Source: Apostichopus californicus
Lineage: Eukaryota; Echinodermata; Holothuroidea; Aspidochirotida; Stichopodidae
Direction of reading: 5' to 3'
DNA: 45,225 nucleotides
Assembly: GCA_020650975.1 (NCBI GenBank)
Contig: JAIPMN010000883.1
Location: 1 to 45,225, forward strand
Shown: one piece after another, positions 23,098-34,871 of the stretch
Layout of the letters: the number at the start of each line of letters is the position of its first letter
Numbering within the stretch: the first letter of the stretch is position 1
Position numbers and translations under genes: made by a program
Notes under the pieces: generated by a model
Told to the model about the DNA's origin: nothing
Databases searched by the model: none
The model's input: the letters and a program-made list of their open reading frames with translations, nothing else

Positions 23098-24297
23098 GTA
23101 AGTTTTTATTTCGGTTAACCTTTTGTACACACTACACAATCAAGGTCAACCTCACCATTCTTTCATTCCAGATTAAACAATACCATTGACTCAAGAGACC
23201 TATTTTAGCTTTGTGCGGTTTCCCTTAAAACTGGATATTTATCAGCAGCTGCTTCCAACACTGACCTTTGTAGTCAAGTTTATCTTGCATGAACTGTCCA
23301 AAACCTCAACGTCCAGAACAATAGATTGAACAAATATCACAAGCTCGCTGACAAATGTCAAATTTATTCTATTCAAGTATCAGGGAAACACTTACTTGTG
23401 ACCGACAGTTGGGAGGGAAAATTCGTTTTAATTTCGAATCCTGCCTGTTGAAGGCAAACTTGATCAGCCAGAAAAAGTGGTAAAAGTTTGATTATAGAGT
23501 ACTTGAGGACTACCTGTGGTTCATCAACTCGATATTTCAGAGACAAGCAGCTCTGTTCCTACAGCAAATATCAATAGTTGCAGTAGACACTGTTTACTGT
23601 GCCCCGCTACTATAAAACAATTTACCCTTGACGCTGTATGTTATTGACAAGATTGTCGGTATCGCCTCCAAATGTAGCGGAAAAATCCCAAATTGTTATC
23701 CATGATTAAAATCTAAGTCTTGTTTCTATTGTCTTTATCAGAGCATCTTACTTCACCCTTAACGTCTATGTTGTCCCTCCGTAGAGAAACCCATTTTGCG
23801 AAACTTGGAAGCACCTTTTAGCATGCTAATATATGGAGCCCAATAGTGATGACCTATAGAATATGTACAAATGTAAAATATTACTTTTAGCAGCATTTCT
23901 TTGGTGATAGTTTAACTATTAAAGTAAACAACTTCTCAGATTGTCCTCGGTTTTGTGTTAACAGTAAGACCTGGATTGTCCAGATTTGCTTGATCCTGAT
24001 TCTGGGATTATCTGGATTTGAAATCCAAACCATTCTTAAGTGTATCATACTACACAAATTCGATCGACAACATGCATCTTGTTAAACAGCAAAGCATCGT
24101 TTTGACAGTTTTATTCCTTTTAAGCTATCTCTGTTGGCATTAAGTTACTGCAATATATAAAGAGGAAGCACATACTGCTATGTGTGGACAATGAAATAAC
24201 AAAATATGCTTATCATAACAAACTATGCTTCGGTATAAGAACCTTTAGTATCCAAATTTCTTCCATATCTGGACAATATCAGGTCCCACTTTTGGTC

Positions 24298-24458
24298 ATT
24301 CCCTATGTTTCAACCACTTCATCATATTTCAATGACTTTATATTTTGCAGAATTANNNNNNNNNNNNNNNNNNNNNNNNATATATATAGTGTTTTTGCTT
24401 ATTCCCTATGTTTCAACAACTTCATCATATTTCAATGATATTATATTTTGCAGAATTA
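24298..24458. repeat. 58-bp direct duplication flanking the gap
   Basis: ATTCCCTATGTTTCAACCAC ... TTTTGCAGAATTA at 24298-24355 recurs at 24401-24458 with three visible mismatches. It covers the branch/acceptor region and first five bases of exon 9. Confidence 0.9.
24356..24379. other. Assembly gap, 24 Ns
   Basis: A run of 24 N bases. The sequence before it (24298-24355) and after it (24401-24458) is almost the same, so the gap size and order are doubtful. Confidence 0.98.
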
Positions 24459-24498
24459 CGATCATGAAAAATCTGATTTTAAGGAGAAAATCAGGGAG
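24454..24498 (+). CDS. FMNL: Formin exon 9: 45-nt coiled-coil exon next to an assembly gap
   Basis: TATTTTGCAG|AATTAC ... GAG|GTAGGT encodes NYDHEKSDFKEKIRE, phase 0/0. It is a charged helical segment. The acceptor region and the first five exon bases also occur about 100 bp upstream, where they run into the run of Ns (24356-24379). A second copy of this exon or an assembly error is therefore possible. Confidence 0.75.
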
Positions 24499-24790
24499 GT
24501 AGGTTGTTCTTTGTCTTCTTTCATTTAAGTTTCTTACTTTGTGGAAAATAATTTTCTTTTGTTAATTGACAATTATCAATAGTTGTTGGATATTTCTGGC
24601 AAACTCAAACAATTGTTTGTTGTTGTTTCCATAGACTGACATCCCTATGTTATTAGTGTTTCAAGAAATAAGAGAATTTTTTGGAACAGTAGCAAGCTAT
24701 GATATGGTGGTTGAGAGCAATTGTGCCTCACTATGTCTCTGTTCTCTTGACACACTTTTGTACACAAGGAAAAGATTTAAACGGTCCTTC

Positions 24791-24827
24791 GATTGTCCGA
24801 GACGACAACATTTCTGATCGGACAATC
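24791..24827. repeat. Perfect 10-bp inverted repeat
   Basis: GATTGTCCGA (24791-24800) and TCGGACAATC (24818-24827) pair exactly over a 17-nt loop, in intron 9. No function is apparent. Confidence 0.75.
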
Positions 24828-25182
24828 AAAGTTAGCCCTGAAAGAAAAAAGTGAGACCCGGCTGTCTAAGGGACATCCGGGAAAACTTTACCCTGGTGCA
24901 GATTTTAATAATATTTTTAACAACATGTATTTCAATCAATACTTAAAATGCGAAATATTGTTTATAAGGAGTGATTTGTATATCTAAACACAAACATTGA
25001 CACTGTTAACAGTCGTTCTAATTGCAGTTAATGGTCTGTTAGTAGTCGAAACAGGGGAAACTCCAGCCATTTGTGTCGTAGTACAGTAGCTTTCATCATA
25101 TTTAACACAATCTGTTACGTTGTTACCATTGCCCTGTATTAAATCCATGTGGTGTTTAAATAGTGATTCTTTGTCTATTTAG

Positions 25183-25251
25183 ATTACAGATAAATCTGAA
25201 GAATACAAAGGAAGAGTACTGGAGCTCCAAACAGCCATGGAAAAGATGTCT
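25183..25251 (+). CDS. FMNL: Formin exon 10: coiled coil
   Basis: GTCTATTTAG precedes 23 codons ending TCT|GTAAGT. The translation ITDKSEEYKGRVLELQTAME plus KMS shows hydrophobic spacing typical of a coiled coil. It corresponds to the FMNL segment rich in Leu/Glu between FH3 and FH1. Phase 0/0. Confidence 0.8.
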
Positions 25252-26395
25252 GTAAGTTAAATGTATGAATACACGCTAAGTCCAACTTGAAGTACCTTTT
25301 CTAACGGAAAATGTGAAGCAGGGAACTTGCATTTTCTCTCACCTTGCGACATAAATATGTTTTAATACAGCAAACTATGCAGAGAATATTTTAACTTCAG
25401 TGGTAGTTGCCTGTTGAGCATTCATCATGTAACACAGACAAAAGGGCGTTGTTGCACACCCTATATCGTGGGTTTCCAATAGGCAGCCCTCGTCCCAACA
25501 CTGGCCTGTGAAAGAATTCAGTCTGGTCCACAAAGAAAAACCATCCCACGGTCTTGCACTAATCGGGTCGTCAGACTTAGGATCGAGTATCCTATCAGAC
25601 TACCCTGCATATTGCTCAGTCTAGTTAAGAGTGAGAATTGATCTCTCTGGCCTTTTACCTATACAATGTTTCTCCCAGGGCCCTCATATAAATTAATTGA
25701 GAACACCTGTGGCCCTGTGCTATATCATGTCTGTGATGACTAGTACCCACTAAATGGTCAGCTTGAAGGTAATGTGGTCTCGACAGTCTTTTGAAACTCT
25801 TCCTCAAGTAAACGATACCCTCACTAGACAGCTGACACATTGGTCATTCGTGGCACCTTCAATGTCCTTGTGATGACTTCTAGAGATGTTGAGAGTTTGG
25901 TGAAACAGAACCCCTTCACTCTCTAAAGTTAGGAAGTGTCCTTAAATTATCACAAATTGATGCATGATTATAAAGCACTTTAACATCCACGTGACAGAAA
26001 AACTGATTTTATACCTACACTTAATAAAAAGCTGCCTCAATCTCTCCTATTGGCATAAAGAGGGGGCACTTTTGCAAATTCATATCACTGCTAGTTGGAA
26101 ATAATGATAAGAGGAGTTACTTTGGGTGATGAATCTGTAGTAGATGGGTTAAGGGGAGAGGGAGTGATTTGGTGGGGGGGGGGGTTGGTTTTTGGATTCA
26201 AGTTAATAGTGTCACAACAGCTTCTCAACCTGGAGGCGTTCATATTTATTTTGTTTGTTATGTAACATTCATATTTAATGACCTTTTGACCAGCTGATTG
26301 TACATCCTAATTCCTGCTTTGTTTTTGTTTTTATTTTCTTGTTTTTTTTTAATTTCCAGTATAATAACCTGCTTTTTTCTTCTCCCTTTCATCAG

Positions 26396-26537
26396 ACGAT
26401 GTACAAACAAAAGACGGGAATTAAACCAGAGACACAGATGAGCACCTTTAACTACCTGATGAAACCTCTCGATGAAACACCATCAGAGACGACAGATGAC
26501 GAACAGACAGAAACGGAATCTGAGAGCGGAAGTGAAA
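26396..26537 (+). CDS. FMNL: Formin exon 11: acidic Ser/Thr-rich linker
   Basis: A long pyrimidine tract with CATCAG precedes the exon, and the donor is GAAA|GTAAGT. Codons read TMYKQKTGIKPETQMSTFNY, then a run of Asp/Glu/Thr/Ser (about 24 residues). The acidic, phosphorylatable composition suggests a flexible linker before FH1. Ends in phase 1. Confidence 0.8.
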
Positions 26538-27415
26538 GTAAGTTTTGAAAAACAACAACAATAACTAGGAAAAGCAAGAAATTAAAACAGATAAGATAGA
26601 TGATAAATGGAGACTTGACACAAGAAAACGAGACAGATAAAATATTAAGGAAAGTAGATATTAGAAAAAGGAATTTGATCGAAGAAAAGAAATGCAATCT
26701 TTTTTTATATTCACTAAAAGGTTGAAATGTTGTCATCAGTACTACTTGCTTCCTGTTTTTTGGATACTGTCAGTGAAAGGTCCTATTGGCTTAGGGGCAA
26801 CCAGTGTAATAAAAAGATAACAATAGAGAGATATGCAACCTCTAGTCCTGACATTCTTCAGTAATTATTTAGCTACATTAATCATCACTACGTTTGAACC
26901 TATTTCTTTAAATGAGCTTGATGCAAATACAAACCACCATCATTCATCAGTGTGTTGGAGATGAATTGAGATGAAAGTCTCCAAATAGCTAAGAAAAATC
27001 TGATTCCATGGTTTGGGAGAAATTGCAGGTTTCAATAGCGTTTATTTACAAACGTGGCCTCCAAGATTTGAGCAAGTTTAAATATGACACTTGATCACCC
27101 CTACTTCCATGTTTAATGGTTTTTTTTAATTTTTATTACAAAGATCACGTATTCACACACATGCTATCTGTGACTGCAGGTTGACAGGTTTTTCAGAGAA
27201 AAATGAAAAGTAAACCTAAACAAGCATCGTCTGATTTTGATATCAACGTAACTCTGATTGGTGGAATATTTGAGATAACGGTTGCTTCTATTACTATCCT
27301 ATCACATAAAACAGGTTAAATAAGATTTTGGAATCTAATACTTTTCTTCAAGCCGGGACATTCTTTCAGAGTATTCTATATTTTAATAGTTATCCTGTGT
27401 TTCTTGAAACTCTAG

Positions 27416-27445
27416 AGAAAGAAGCGGAGAATTCAACAGCCGAAG
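27416..27445 (+). CDS. FMNL: Formin exon 12: putative 30-nt microexon
   Basis: CTCTAG|AGAAAG ... GAAG|GTCTGA encloses 30 nt, phase 1 at both ends, compatible with exons 11 and 13. It adds KKEAENSTAE in a linker already rich in Glu, Ser and Thr. The donor GTCTGA is weak. This exon could be alternatively spliced or spurious; leaving it out also keeps the frame (902 residues). Confidence 0.45.
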
Positions 27446-30209
27446 GTCTGACTTTCTTTCTTTTTTAACAATATGCTTAAAAAACTATTTGGGCAGCAAG
27501 ACTAATCGTTAATTCTTTCATATTTTACTCTCTCTTATCTGCCATGGCTGAGCTTGATACAAAAAGTTGCACAGGTCATCTTCAGGAATCTTGGGCTGGC
27601 TGAGGTGACCAGGGTTCCAACACTAGGGTGTGTTGGTGTGGGACCTGAGGGGGGGGGGCAGAGGAGAGAGTTGACTCCAGAGAAAATGTGTTTTTTATAC
27701 AATGACCTCTTCAGTATACACCTGGGTAGACTTGTTTGGCAAAGACTGGTAGTGTCAAGTTCATTATGCATAATTCTTCCGTGCAACAAAACATGCCCTA
27801 TTATATAACAATCTCACCAACACATATCGGTAGGCAAGAGGGGATGGGGGTGGTCGGAGTTCTCCTTCCCAGCTGATTTCATTGCCGTGAGGTGAGGCAC
27901 AATTATTATTCTTGCTGTTTGGGGAAATCATCCGAAATACTTTCCTTCCTAGGGGCTTCCATGGTTTCTTTCTTTGTAAATTTGTTGGTGTGGGAGGCAG
28001 GGGTAAGAAGGAGTCAGAGGGGAGAGGGGGGAAAGTTCCTTTTTTGGGGGGCAATACAATATCAGCCTAACTTAAAAACTAATCTCTATACAGACAATAA
28101 AAGTCCATGTGGCAGAAGGAACAGACTTGATTGTCTTGGCATCATTTATAACCTAAATTGCTTTAAAAAAAATTTTGGTATGTTTGGTATGAAACTTTTG
28201 GTATGTTTGCAAACTCACATAGTTGGAAAAGAAGAGCAAAATGGCAAATTTTCTGTTTGACAGATTTTCAAGCATTTTTTTTTTAAATAACTTTTTTCTT
28301 GAAATATTAAACCTCTTTTATCTGAACAAGTTGGTAAAAACAGGGAGCCATTTCTTATTTCTTGTTCAGATGTATATACTGTTAGCATGTAATTTGTTAG
28401 GAAGATAGAACAACCCACACCGATGCTTGCGAGGCGCAAGTCAAATCTTGGTCCTTAATCTACACATGTTTTTTCAAAAGGTAACTTATTTCTTATATAT
28501 AAATCGTTTGTATTCCAGAAATTTGATGAGCATTACTAACCTATGATGTCATGGCAAATATTCTTAAAAGCTTGAACTTTCCTCTTATAACTTGTGGAAT
28601 AATTTCCCCCTTTGAAATGTGATAGATTTGGAATTTTAGGTAACCAAACTCTCAGTGTGGCCAAAGTTCAATGTTTTGTCAGGAATATTGTTAATATGTT
28701 CGCTTGGGGATATATGCTTTGTACATGTAATAAAGTCAAACTAAGTTTTTTTTTATGCTATTAAAGGTACCATGACGATGTCATTCACTCTTTAGTTTAT
28801 ATGTACATGTATAACATTTCACCAAACCTTCTTCACACCAAAACTAGCTGTTTGGATGCAATTTTTCTGCTAAATTGCCATGACAATATTCACTCTACTG
28901 CAGTTAGATAAATGTGTAAAAAAATCACCTTCCTTCACACCCGCAAAATATGAATGTAGTATTTCACATCTTAGTGCAGATTGCAGAATATGTGCACGAA
29001 TTTGGATATGTTTTTAATCACTCGCCTCCTGCCATATTGGATAATAATAATAATAATAATAACTAGTCTTGTAAAGCACAGACTCTAACAAAATCTGTGG
29101 TGGGGGTAAACCGGTTTGCCCAATGTACGATTCGGACAGCAGTGTTCTGGTTGCTTTGCAATCGCGATAGCTGGGATGTTTGAATATCCTTTTCATACTG
29201 TGTGGGGAGTTTGTTTTGAAATATCTTTACACTGTTTTAACATATCATTACCTATTTGTACTTGGAATGACTTGTTGACAAGGACAATAATGAGGAGTGG
29301 ACATAAGGGGGGGGGGTAGGGTTCAGTGGGAAGACAGGATTGCTGAGTGGTGGCAATTGAATCATTGGCTGTAACTAACCATAATTTATGCATACTCTGT
29401 GCATTCCATAAAAGATTAAATATTAAATTCAGAGTAACATGCTCATTCCCATAAGACAACTCTTTTTGGAATATTTCAGGCAGGCTTTTGCAAATGCTGG
29501 GGTAATTTTCTTTTTTTCAATACTTTAACATACAGTAGAAAAGTGTTTGATAAATTGGGATTTGATTTAATTAGCATATTATTAGTACTTATGATGAGAT
29601 TCATAAAGAGGAAAGGAATTTAGTAATTACTGAATAATTCATGTTTCACTGAAGAAAAAAACTTTAAGGGGCTTTTCTTTTTCAAAATAAACACAGAAAT
29701 ATTTTGAGTAGTTTAGCTTTGTGTAGTAGTACTACACACACTTAAAGGGGCTTTTCTTTTTCAAATAAACAGAAACATGTTTTGAGTAGTTTAGCTTTGT
29801 GTAGTAGTACTATGCAAACTTAAAGGGGCTTACCTTTACAAATAAACACAGAAATATTTTGAGTAGTTTAGCTTTGTGTAGTAGTACTATGCAAACTTAA
29901 ATGGGCTTACCTTTACAAATAAACACAGAAATATTTTGAGTAGTTTAGCTTTGAGTAGTAGTACTATGCAAACTTAAAGGGGCTTTTCTTTTTCAAATAG
30001 ACACAGAAATATTTTGAGTAGTTTTGCTTTGAGTAGTAGTACTACGCAAACTTAAATGGGCTTTTCTTTTCAAATAAACATCAAATAAACAAAAATATGT
30101 TTTGAGTAGTTTTGGCTTTGTGTGGTAGTACTATTGTCATATAGAAAGCTGTTTAATTTATTAGCCTGGAGTTGTTATGAATTGTTCTGTTTTTGTTGTC
30201 TTTCTCTAG
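27446..30209 (+). other. Intron 12 (2.8 kb)
   Basis: Contains G-rich stretches (27643-27660 and about 28010-28050), an ATA microsatellite (29041-29064) and the 78-bp array. The bases after the microsatellite (ACTAGTCTTGTAAAGCACAG) look like the tail of a minus-strand SINE/LINE, but this is weak. Confidence 0.55.
29661..30134. repeat. About 78-bp tandem repeat, about 6 units
   Basis: Units begin ACTTAAAGGGGCTTTTC (or ACCTTTAC variant), continue AAATAAACACAGAAATATTT and end GTAGTAGTACTATGCAA. The array ends about 75 bp before the exon 13 acceptor. Copies differ by substitutions and small indels. Confidence 0.92.
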
Positions 30210-30254
30210 CGTCCACGACGAGTCTTGCAAAGGTTTTCCGAAAAGTAACATTAG
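30210..30254 (+). CDS. FMNL: Formin exon 13: short pre-FH1 exon
   Basis: The acceptor TTTCTCTAG and donor TTAG|GTGATT bound 45 nt, phase 1/1. Bridging to exons 11/12 and 14 gives STTSLAKVFRKVTLG followed by ITAPPAPP. The earlier GT (AAA|GTAACA) would break phase with exon 14, so 30254 was chosen. It lies just downstream of the roughly 78-bp tandem array. Confidence 0.65.
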
Positions 30255-33200
30255 GTGATTACTCATGGCATCGTAATTCCAATTAAAAAAATTCTTCAAT
30301 TTCTTTCATCATTATTTCCTTCTCGCTTTATCAGCTTTAGAAAATGATTTTCTTTCAAAAAATGAAAATTGCTGCTGCTGAACAATGAAACAAACCTTTT
30401 TTCTTTTTCATAACACATCCATCAAATTTTGTTAATTCTTCAAAGTTCAGCATTTTAAAGTGAGGTTATTCAATGATGTCAATATCTTCTTAGCTTAAAA
30501 TAGAAGAAAGAAAAAAGAAGGATGTTATTATAACGTAAAAGCAATGAGACTTTTGAAAAATGTAGTTGTACTGTGAATTTGTGTACATTGCACACAAACA
30601 CGTTGACACAGCCTTATGATGTAACATCTGCACAACCTGCTGTAAACCGTTATGTAGCTTGCCAGTGATGAGTGGTAGAAGCCAGAGGTGCAACCAGCCC
30701 CCCCCCCCTCCCTCAGAATATATCAGGGGTGACTTGCCCCCTCCCACTGGTAGGCTGAATATTACAAAAGGAAAGGACAGTAAATGAATGTATAACATGT
30801 ATGTGTGGCATAACCTAAACAGTCAAAAATCATTCAACATTGTTTCCAAATTTGTAAAATTTAGCACCAATGTGCACTTGACCACCCTTCATTTGACCAA
30901 CATATTTCTTAGACCCCTTCCCTAGATGACATTACATATTAGCCCCCTCCCTCAGATGGTTGATTACATTTCATGCTTGGCTTTGAAACCTGGCTTATTT
31001 TCTTAAATTGATGTCACAAGAGCAAGTTTAAAATCTTGAAAAATATGTTGCTTTTTAAAGTAAACCAACAGTTTTGTCCTCTGCCTATTATACTTTTACA
31101 TTTGATGCAACATCTATGAATTGGTGCTGAAGTTGTCATTCTTACTACTTTTTTGCCAAAGAATAAATAAGACTGTAGCATAATAGGGAGAAAACAAAAC
31201 AGTTGTAAGAACTCTTACAAACCATTACAGAAAATAATGTTTAATGTATGTATAGTTAGTGTGTTACTATAGAATTGTTACAAGTTTTCAGTTGCCATGG
31301 TAGCTACAGATCTCTAGAACCAACAATATCTCAAAATGAAAATATTGAATCAATAAAATAATTCTTTTATAATAATGATGATTTAGCTAGTTTTAGGAAA
31401 CTTTAACTGGTACTAAAAGATTAAAGATGGAAGAGTTTTCTGTGAAAGTGACAATCAGTGATTATGCAACATGCTGGGTAATCATGACTGATAATGAATA
31501 TTCATTTACCTCATGCATGTTTAACTTTTTGAATAGCTTTATCATTTTCATTTTTAATTTTGCTTTTGATCAACACTTAGTGTGTTCATTTATAGCTGAT
31601 GTGCTATTTATTATAAGCAATCATGAAACCTTGTTTTGACACACAGGAACTTCTTTATCCAGTATCGCATCACAGAATGCTATGCAAAACTGTGAAATTG
31701 CTATACAAGTGCAAAGATGTAAAGTAGTAGTAGTTTTGTACACAGGGACCATAGTATTGTATAAGAGACAAAACACTTTGAAACTGTTACACAAAATTTG
31801 AACACTAACTTATTCCCTGGTACAATTTTTTACCTTTAAATGATTTTGATTTTAATATCTGTTAATATTCCTTTTTGATCATTTCTTATCAAGTCCAGTG
31901 CGTAGACAGGAGAAAACTAGATAAGCTCTTGTTCCAGATTTTGTTAGTGAAGCATTTTACACCCATAGTGTTTTTACACCCATTGTGATTTTACACCTTG
32001 CACATGCACTCATTATTTACAGGAAGTTTCTCCGTAAATGGTTTGCATAGTGAATTTGCTTATTAGGATTAAAATGATTAAAAACACGCATCTTTATGTT
32101 TCACCTGCAACAAAATGAGTTATATGAGTAGGAAGAAAAGGAGGACCATAAAATAAATGTTGAATTGCTTTAATAGTATCCTACACTATGTGAAACACCT
32201 GGCAGGCTGTCAAAATATTAGTGACAACTTGGGCTGTTGTAGTTTCTAATTCTTGTTATATCCCTTGAAGCGTTTCTGTATTTATATACCTGCTGTTATA
32301 GGTAACAAGAATAGTTTTTTTTTTTAGCTTTGTTTGTTCCATTTTAATTTTGGCTAGAATTTTCATATTCAGGCTTTTGTGATCTATTACCTTAGACCTC
32401 TTCTGAAAGTTACTGCCAAATTTGGCTTTCCTTAGATTTCTTTGTTCAAAAGTAAGAGATAATTACTGCACAAGTACCAAAACATGCTTTTTCTACCTCT
32501 ACCCATAAATCCCCCCTCCCCCTCTGGACAGTGACCCTCCTGCTCTCACCTTTAGTTTGCTTGAATAGTTCAGAGAAACTATAGAGGTGCAATAATTGAG
32601 TGATTAAATGTTTTTGTGTGAAGGATTCAAGGATCTTTTTTTTTAATATTTCTTTTCTTCTCTTCTAATTTTATGTTTTCATATTTCTTTTTTTTAAATT
32701 TATTTCTAAGACCAAAGCTGATGACCTTGATTTTTCATCCCCTCCCCATGGGCTGATGTCTAGAATCACATTCCAAGAATACTGAGCTTAATCCTAAAAA
32801 TACCTTCATTTTCCATTTCTGAATATGTCATTGTTAATTCATTTGTTGCTTCATTTCACCAATTCTGTCAGAATGCTTTTACCCCCATCTCCCCCCCCCC
32901 TTTTTCCCCTTTATTCCCTTTTTCTCCAATCTTGTTGCAGTATCATATAAAAGCATTTCATGAATGCTTAATAATCAAATTTACTACTGTTCAAAAAATA
33001 TAAAGCAAAATATTTCACTTGTCACCAATTCTTACTTTTTGATTGACCTAAAAAATGACTTTTGTTATTTTATTTTCAAGTGTTAACTTGAAAGCTTTTA
33101 GCCGTACATTCTTGCAGGGAATGTGTTTACCTATGTAATGAACTCCTGCTGATATCCCATGTAGCTTGTCTCAGAGTGTGGTGTGATGCTCACTAATTGT

Positions 33201-33974
33201 AAACAAGTAGGCTTCATTAAGTATTAGATTTATCACTCAGCATGTAGAGTAGGCTACACTTAAAGACAAATTATGTTGTTACAATTTGTTGCATTTTGAT
33301 AAATAACCATAACTTTATAAACCTTTAGTAAGTCTGTTCTTTAACCAAGCTAACCTACAGCATGTTAACAGTGGATGTAGAATGTAGCATAGCGTAGTTT
33401 GCATAAGAATCATTAAAGGTGAAGTTGTTATAATCATTGTCATCGAGACCAACCTCAAATGAAGATGGACGAAATCTGCAGTATTTCTTTACCCGTTATA
33501 TTGCAGTCGTGATATGAAAAAACTGCTAGATGTTTATGTCTACAAATGTATGTTTATTTATATATGCTACAGAGAGTATGTCAATTTGAATTTGAGTAAA
33601 CCTTGGGGTAAATGAAATAAGGTATGGAATTATAATCACTTTAAATATATGAGTTTGAAAGACAGCTCTATGGCTTTTACCACATTACAAAATCTAGCAA
33701 GCCTATAATAGATTCCATAGTAAGTGTACAGTAGTGAAGTGAACTTGTATGTAGTGGAATTATTGCGGATTTTGTATGCAAATTTGTGTCATGAATATGC
33801 ATACAACACTAAACTATACATAACAAGATTTTTTCATGTTGTACCTAATATAGGATTAAGACGCTCTATGAAAAGCAAACAAGGTTTCACCCCTTGACTA
33901 CATTTTCAGAAAGATCCCTTTCCTATGAAATGGACTCACAGTAACCATAGCAACATTATTTTTTGTTCTATCAG
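30255..33974 (+). other. Intron 13 (3.7 kb), before FH1
   Basis: The longest intron after intron 2. It has C-runs near 30698-30712, 32511-32522 and 32883-32900, and AT-rich DNA elsewhere. I looked for an extra proline-rich FH1 exon and found none with splice sites. Confidence 0.6.
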
Positions 33975-34126
33975 GCATAACCGCGCCACCTGCACCACCC
34001 ACAGCACCAGCTCCACCCCCGGTACCTGGCTCCAAATCCAGAAGGAAATTACCCATAGTTCCTGGCGCGCCTCTTCCGATGCTTAACTGGCTTCCAATTC
34101 ATTCTACTGGCAAGACGGTCTTCAAG
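33975..34126 (+). CDS. FMNL: Formin exon 14: FH1 and start of FH2
   Basis: The acceptor TTCTATCAG and donor AAG|GTACGT bound this exon. It encodes the entire visible FH1: TAPPAPPTAPAPPPVPG, about nine prolines. A basic stretch and PLPMLNWLPIHSTGKTVFK follow, the FH2 lasso/linker start with the conserved Leu-Asn-Trp (FMNL MPLLNWVALKPSQITGTVF). The longest proline run is only three. Enters in phase 1 and ends in phase 0. Confidence 0.93.
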
Positions 34127-34699
34127 GTACGTGGTGATGTTGGGTGTCAAAGGTCGTAGATTATGTTTAGTGGTTCCCTGCTTGTGTATGGTATGTAGCA
34201 CAAAGCCAGTGGAGCTTGCAACCCCCTTTCCTTTTGTATTCGTTCATAATAATGCACTCCTTTTGCTCTCCATTTTGTTTAAAGCTTGGTTGGTGGCTGA
34301 AAAGCTGGGACAAGTTAGCAGTGGCATTGTTGACTTTATACCCTTAGCAATAAACCTGATTTAAGGAAAGGAACAGTTTGTTTCCGAGGTAATCCCAGAA
34401 GGGTATGTTAATGCAAAATTTCCCCCTTTTCTGGGGACATTACTGGGACAAATAACGGATCCAAACTTTAGCTGATCTCAAGGGAAGCATACAGAATTAT
34501 CATGATACAGTGTGCTCACAAATGAATGAATCTTGGACACTTGAGATTTTGTTTTGTTTCTAGCAGAAAGTGTTGTTTGGTCACCAAGTATTTGAATGCA
34601 GGTGTCATCTATCTTGCAAGGGATTTGAGTCTCAAGTCCTGTTCTAGCAAACCAACAATTTCCTCTGTTTTCATCAAATTTAAATTGTATCTATCCCAG

Positions 34700-34871
34700 G
34701 AACTTAACGATGAGAAGATATACAAAGAGCTAGATTTCACCGACTTTGAAGAGACTTTCCGGTTAAAGGACTTCAAATCATCAAACAAAATGCAGGAAAA
34801 ATTCCAAAGACTGCGGGAGAAGCACAGCAAACGGATAAGTTTGGTGGCAACAGACAGAGCCAGAAACCTCG
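34700..34871 (+). CDS. FMNL: Formin exon 15: FH2 lasso/linker
   Basis: CTATCCCAG|GAACTT ... CTCG|GTAAGA. ELNDEKIYKELDFTDFEETF is nearly the FMNL signature (ELNDEKVLQELDMSDFEEQF). A Lys-rich linker and SLVATDRARNLG follow, matching FMNL LIEANRAKNL. Ends in phase 1; the split codon with exon 16 gives Val before ITLRK. Confidence 0.95.

Larger units (their letters stand above)
22193..24453 (+). other. Introns 7 and 8 around microexon 8
   Basis: Intron 7 (22193-23070) begins with a G-rich GGGAGG stretch. Intron 8 (23098-24453) ends with the N gap and the duplicated acceptor. Apart from exon 8 nothing coding was supported. Confidence 0.6.
24499..27415 (+). other. Introns 9-11
   Basis: Intron 9 (24499-25182) holds a small hairpin. 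Intron 10 (25252-26395) has a G-run near 26174-26184 and a T/C-rich acceptor region. Intron 11 (26538-27415) is AT-rich. No RNA gene or mobile element was recognised. Confidence 0.55.

Noticed and set aside
27764..28060. ORFs on both strands in the G-rich part of intron 12
   Set aside because: They arise from biased G/C-rich sequence (Pro or Gly runs) without splice support.
32870..32945. Pyrimidine-rich tract ending TTGCAG as an exon acceptor before FH1
   Set aside because: The bases after it give no open frame in phase with exons 13 and 14 and no proline-rich coding.
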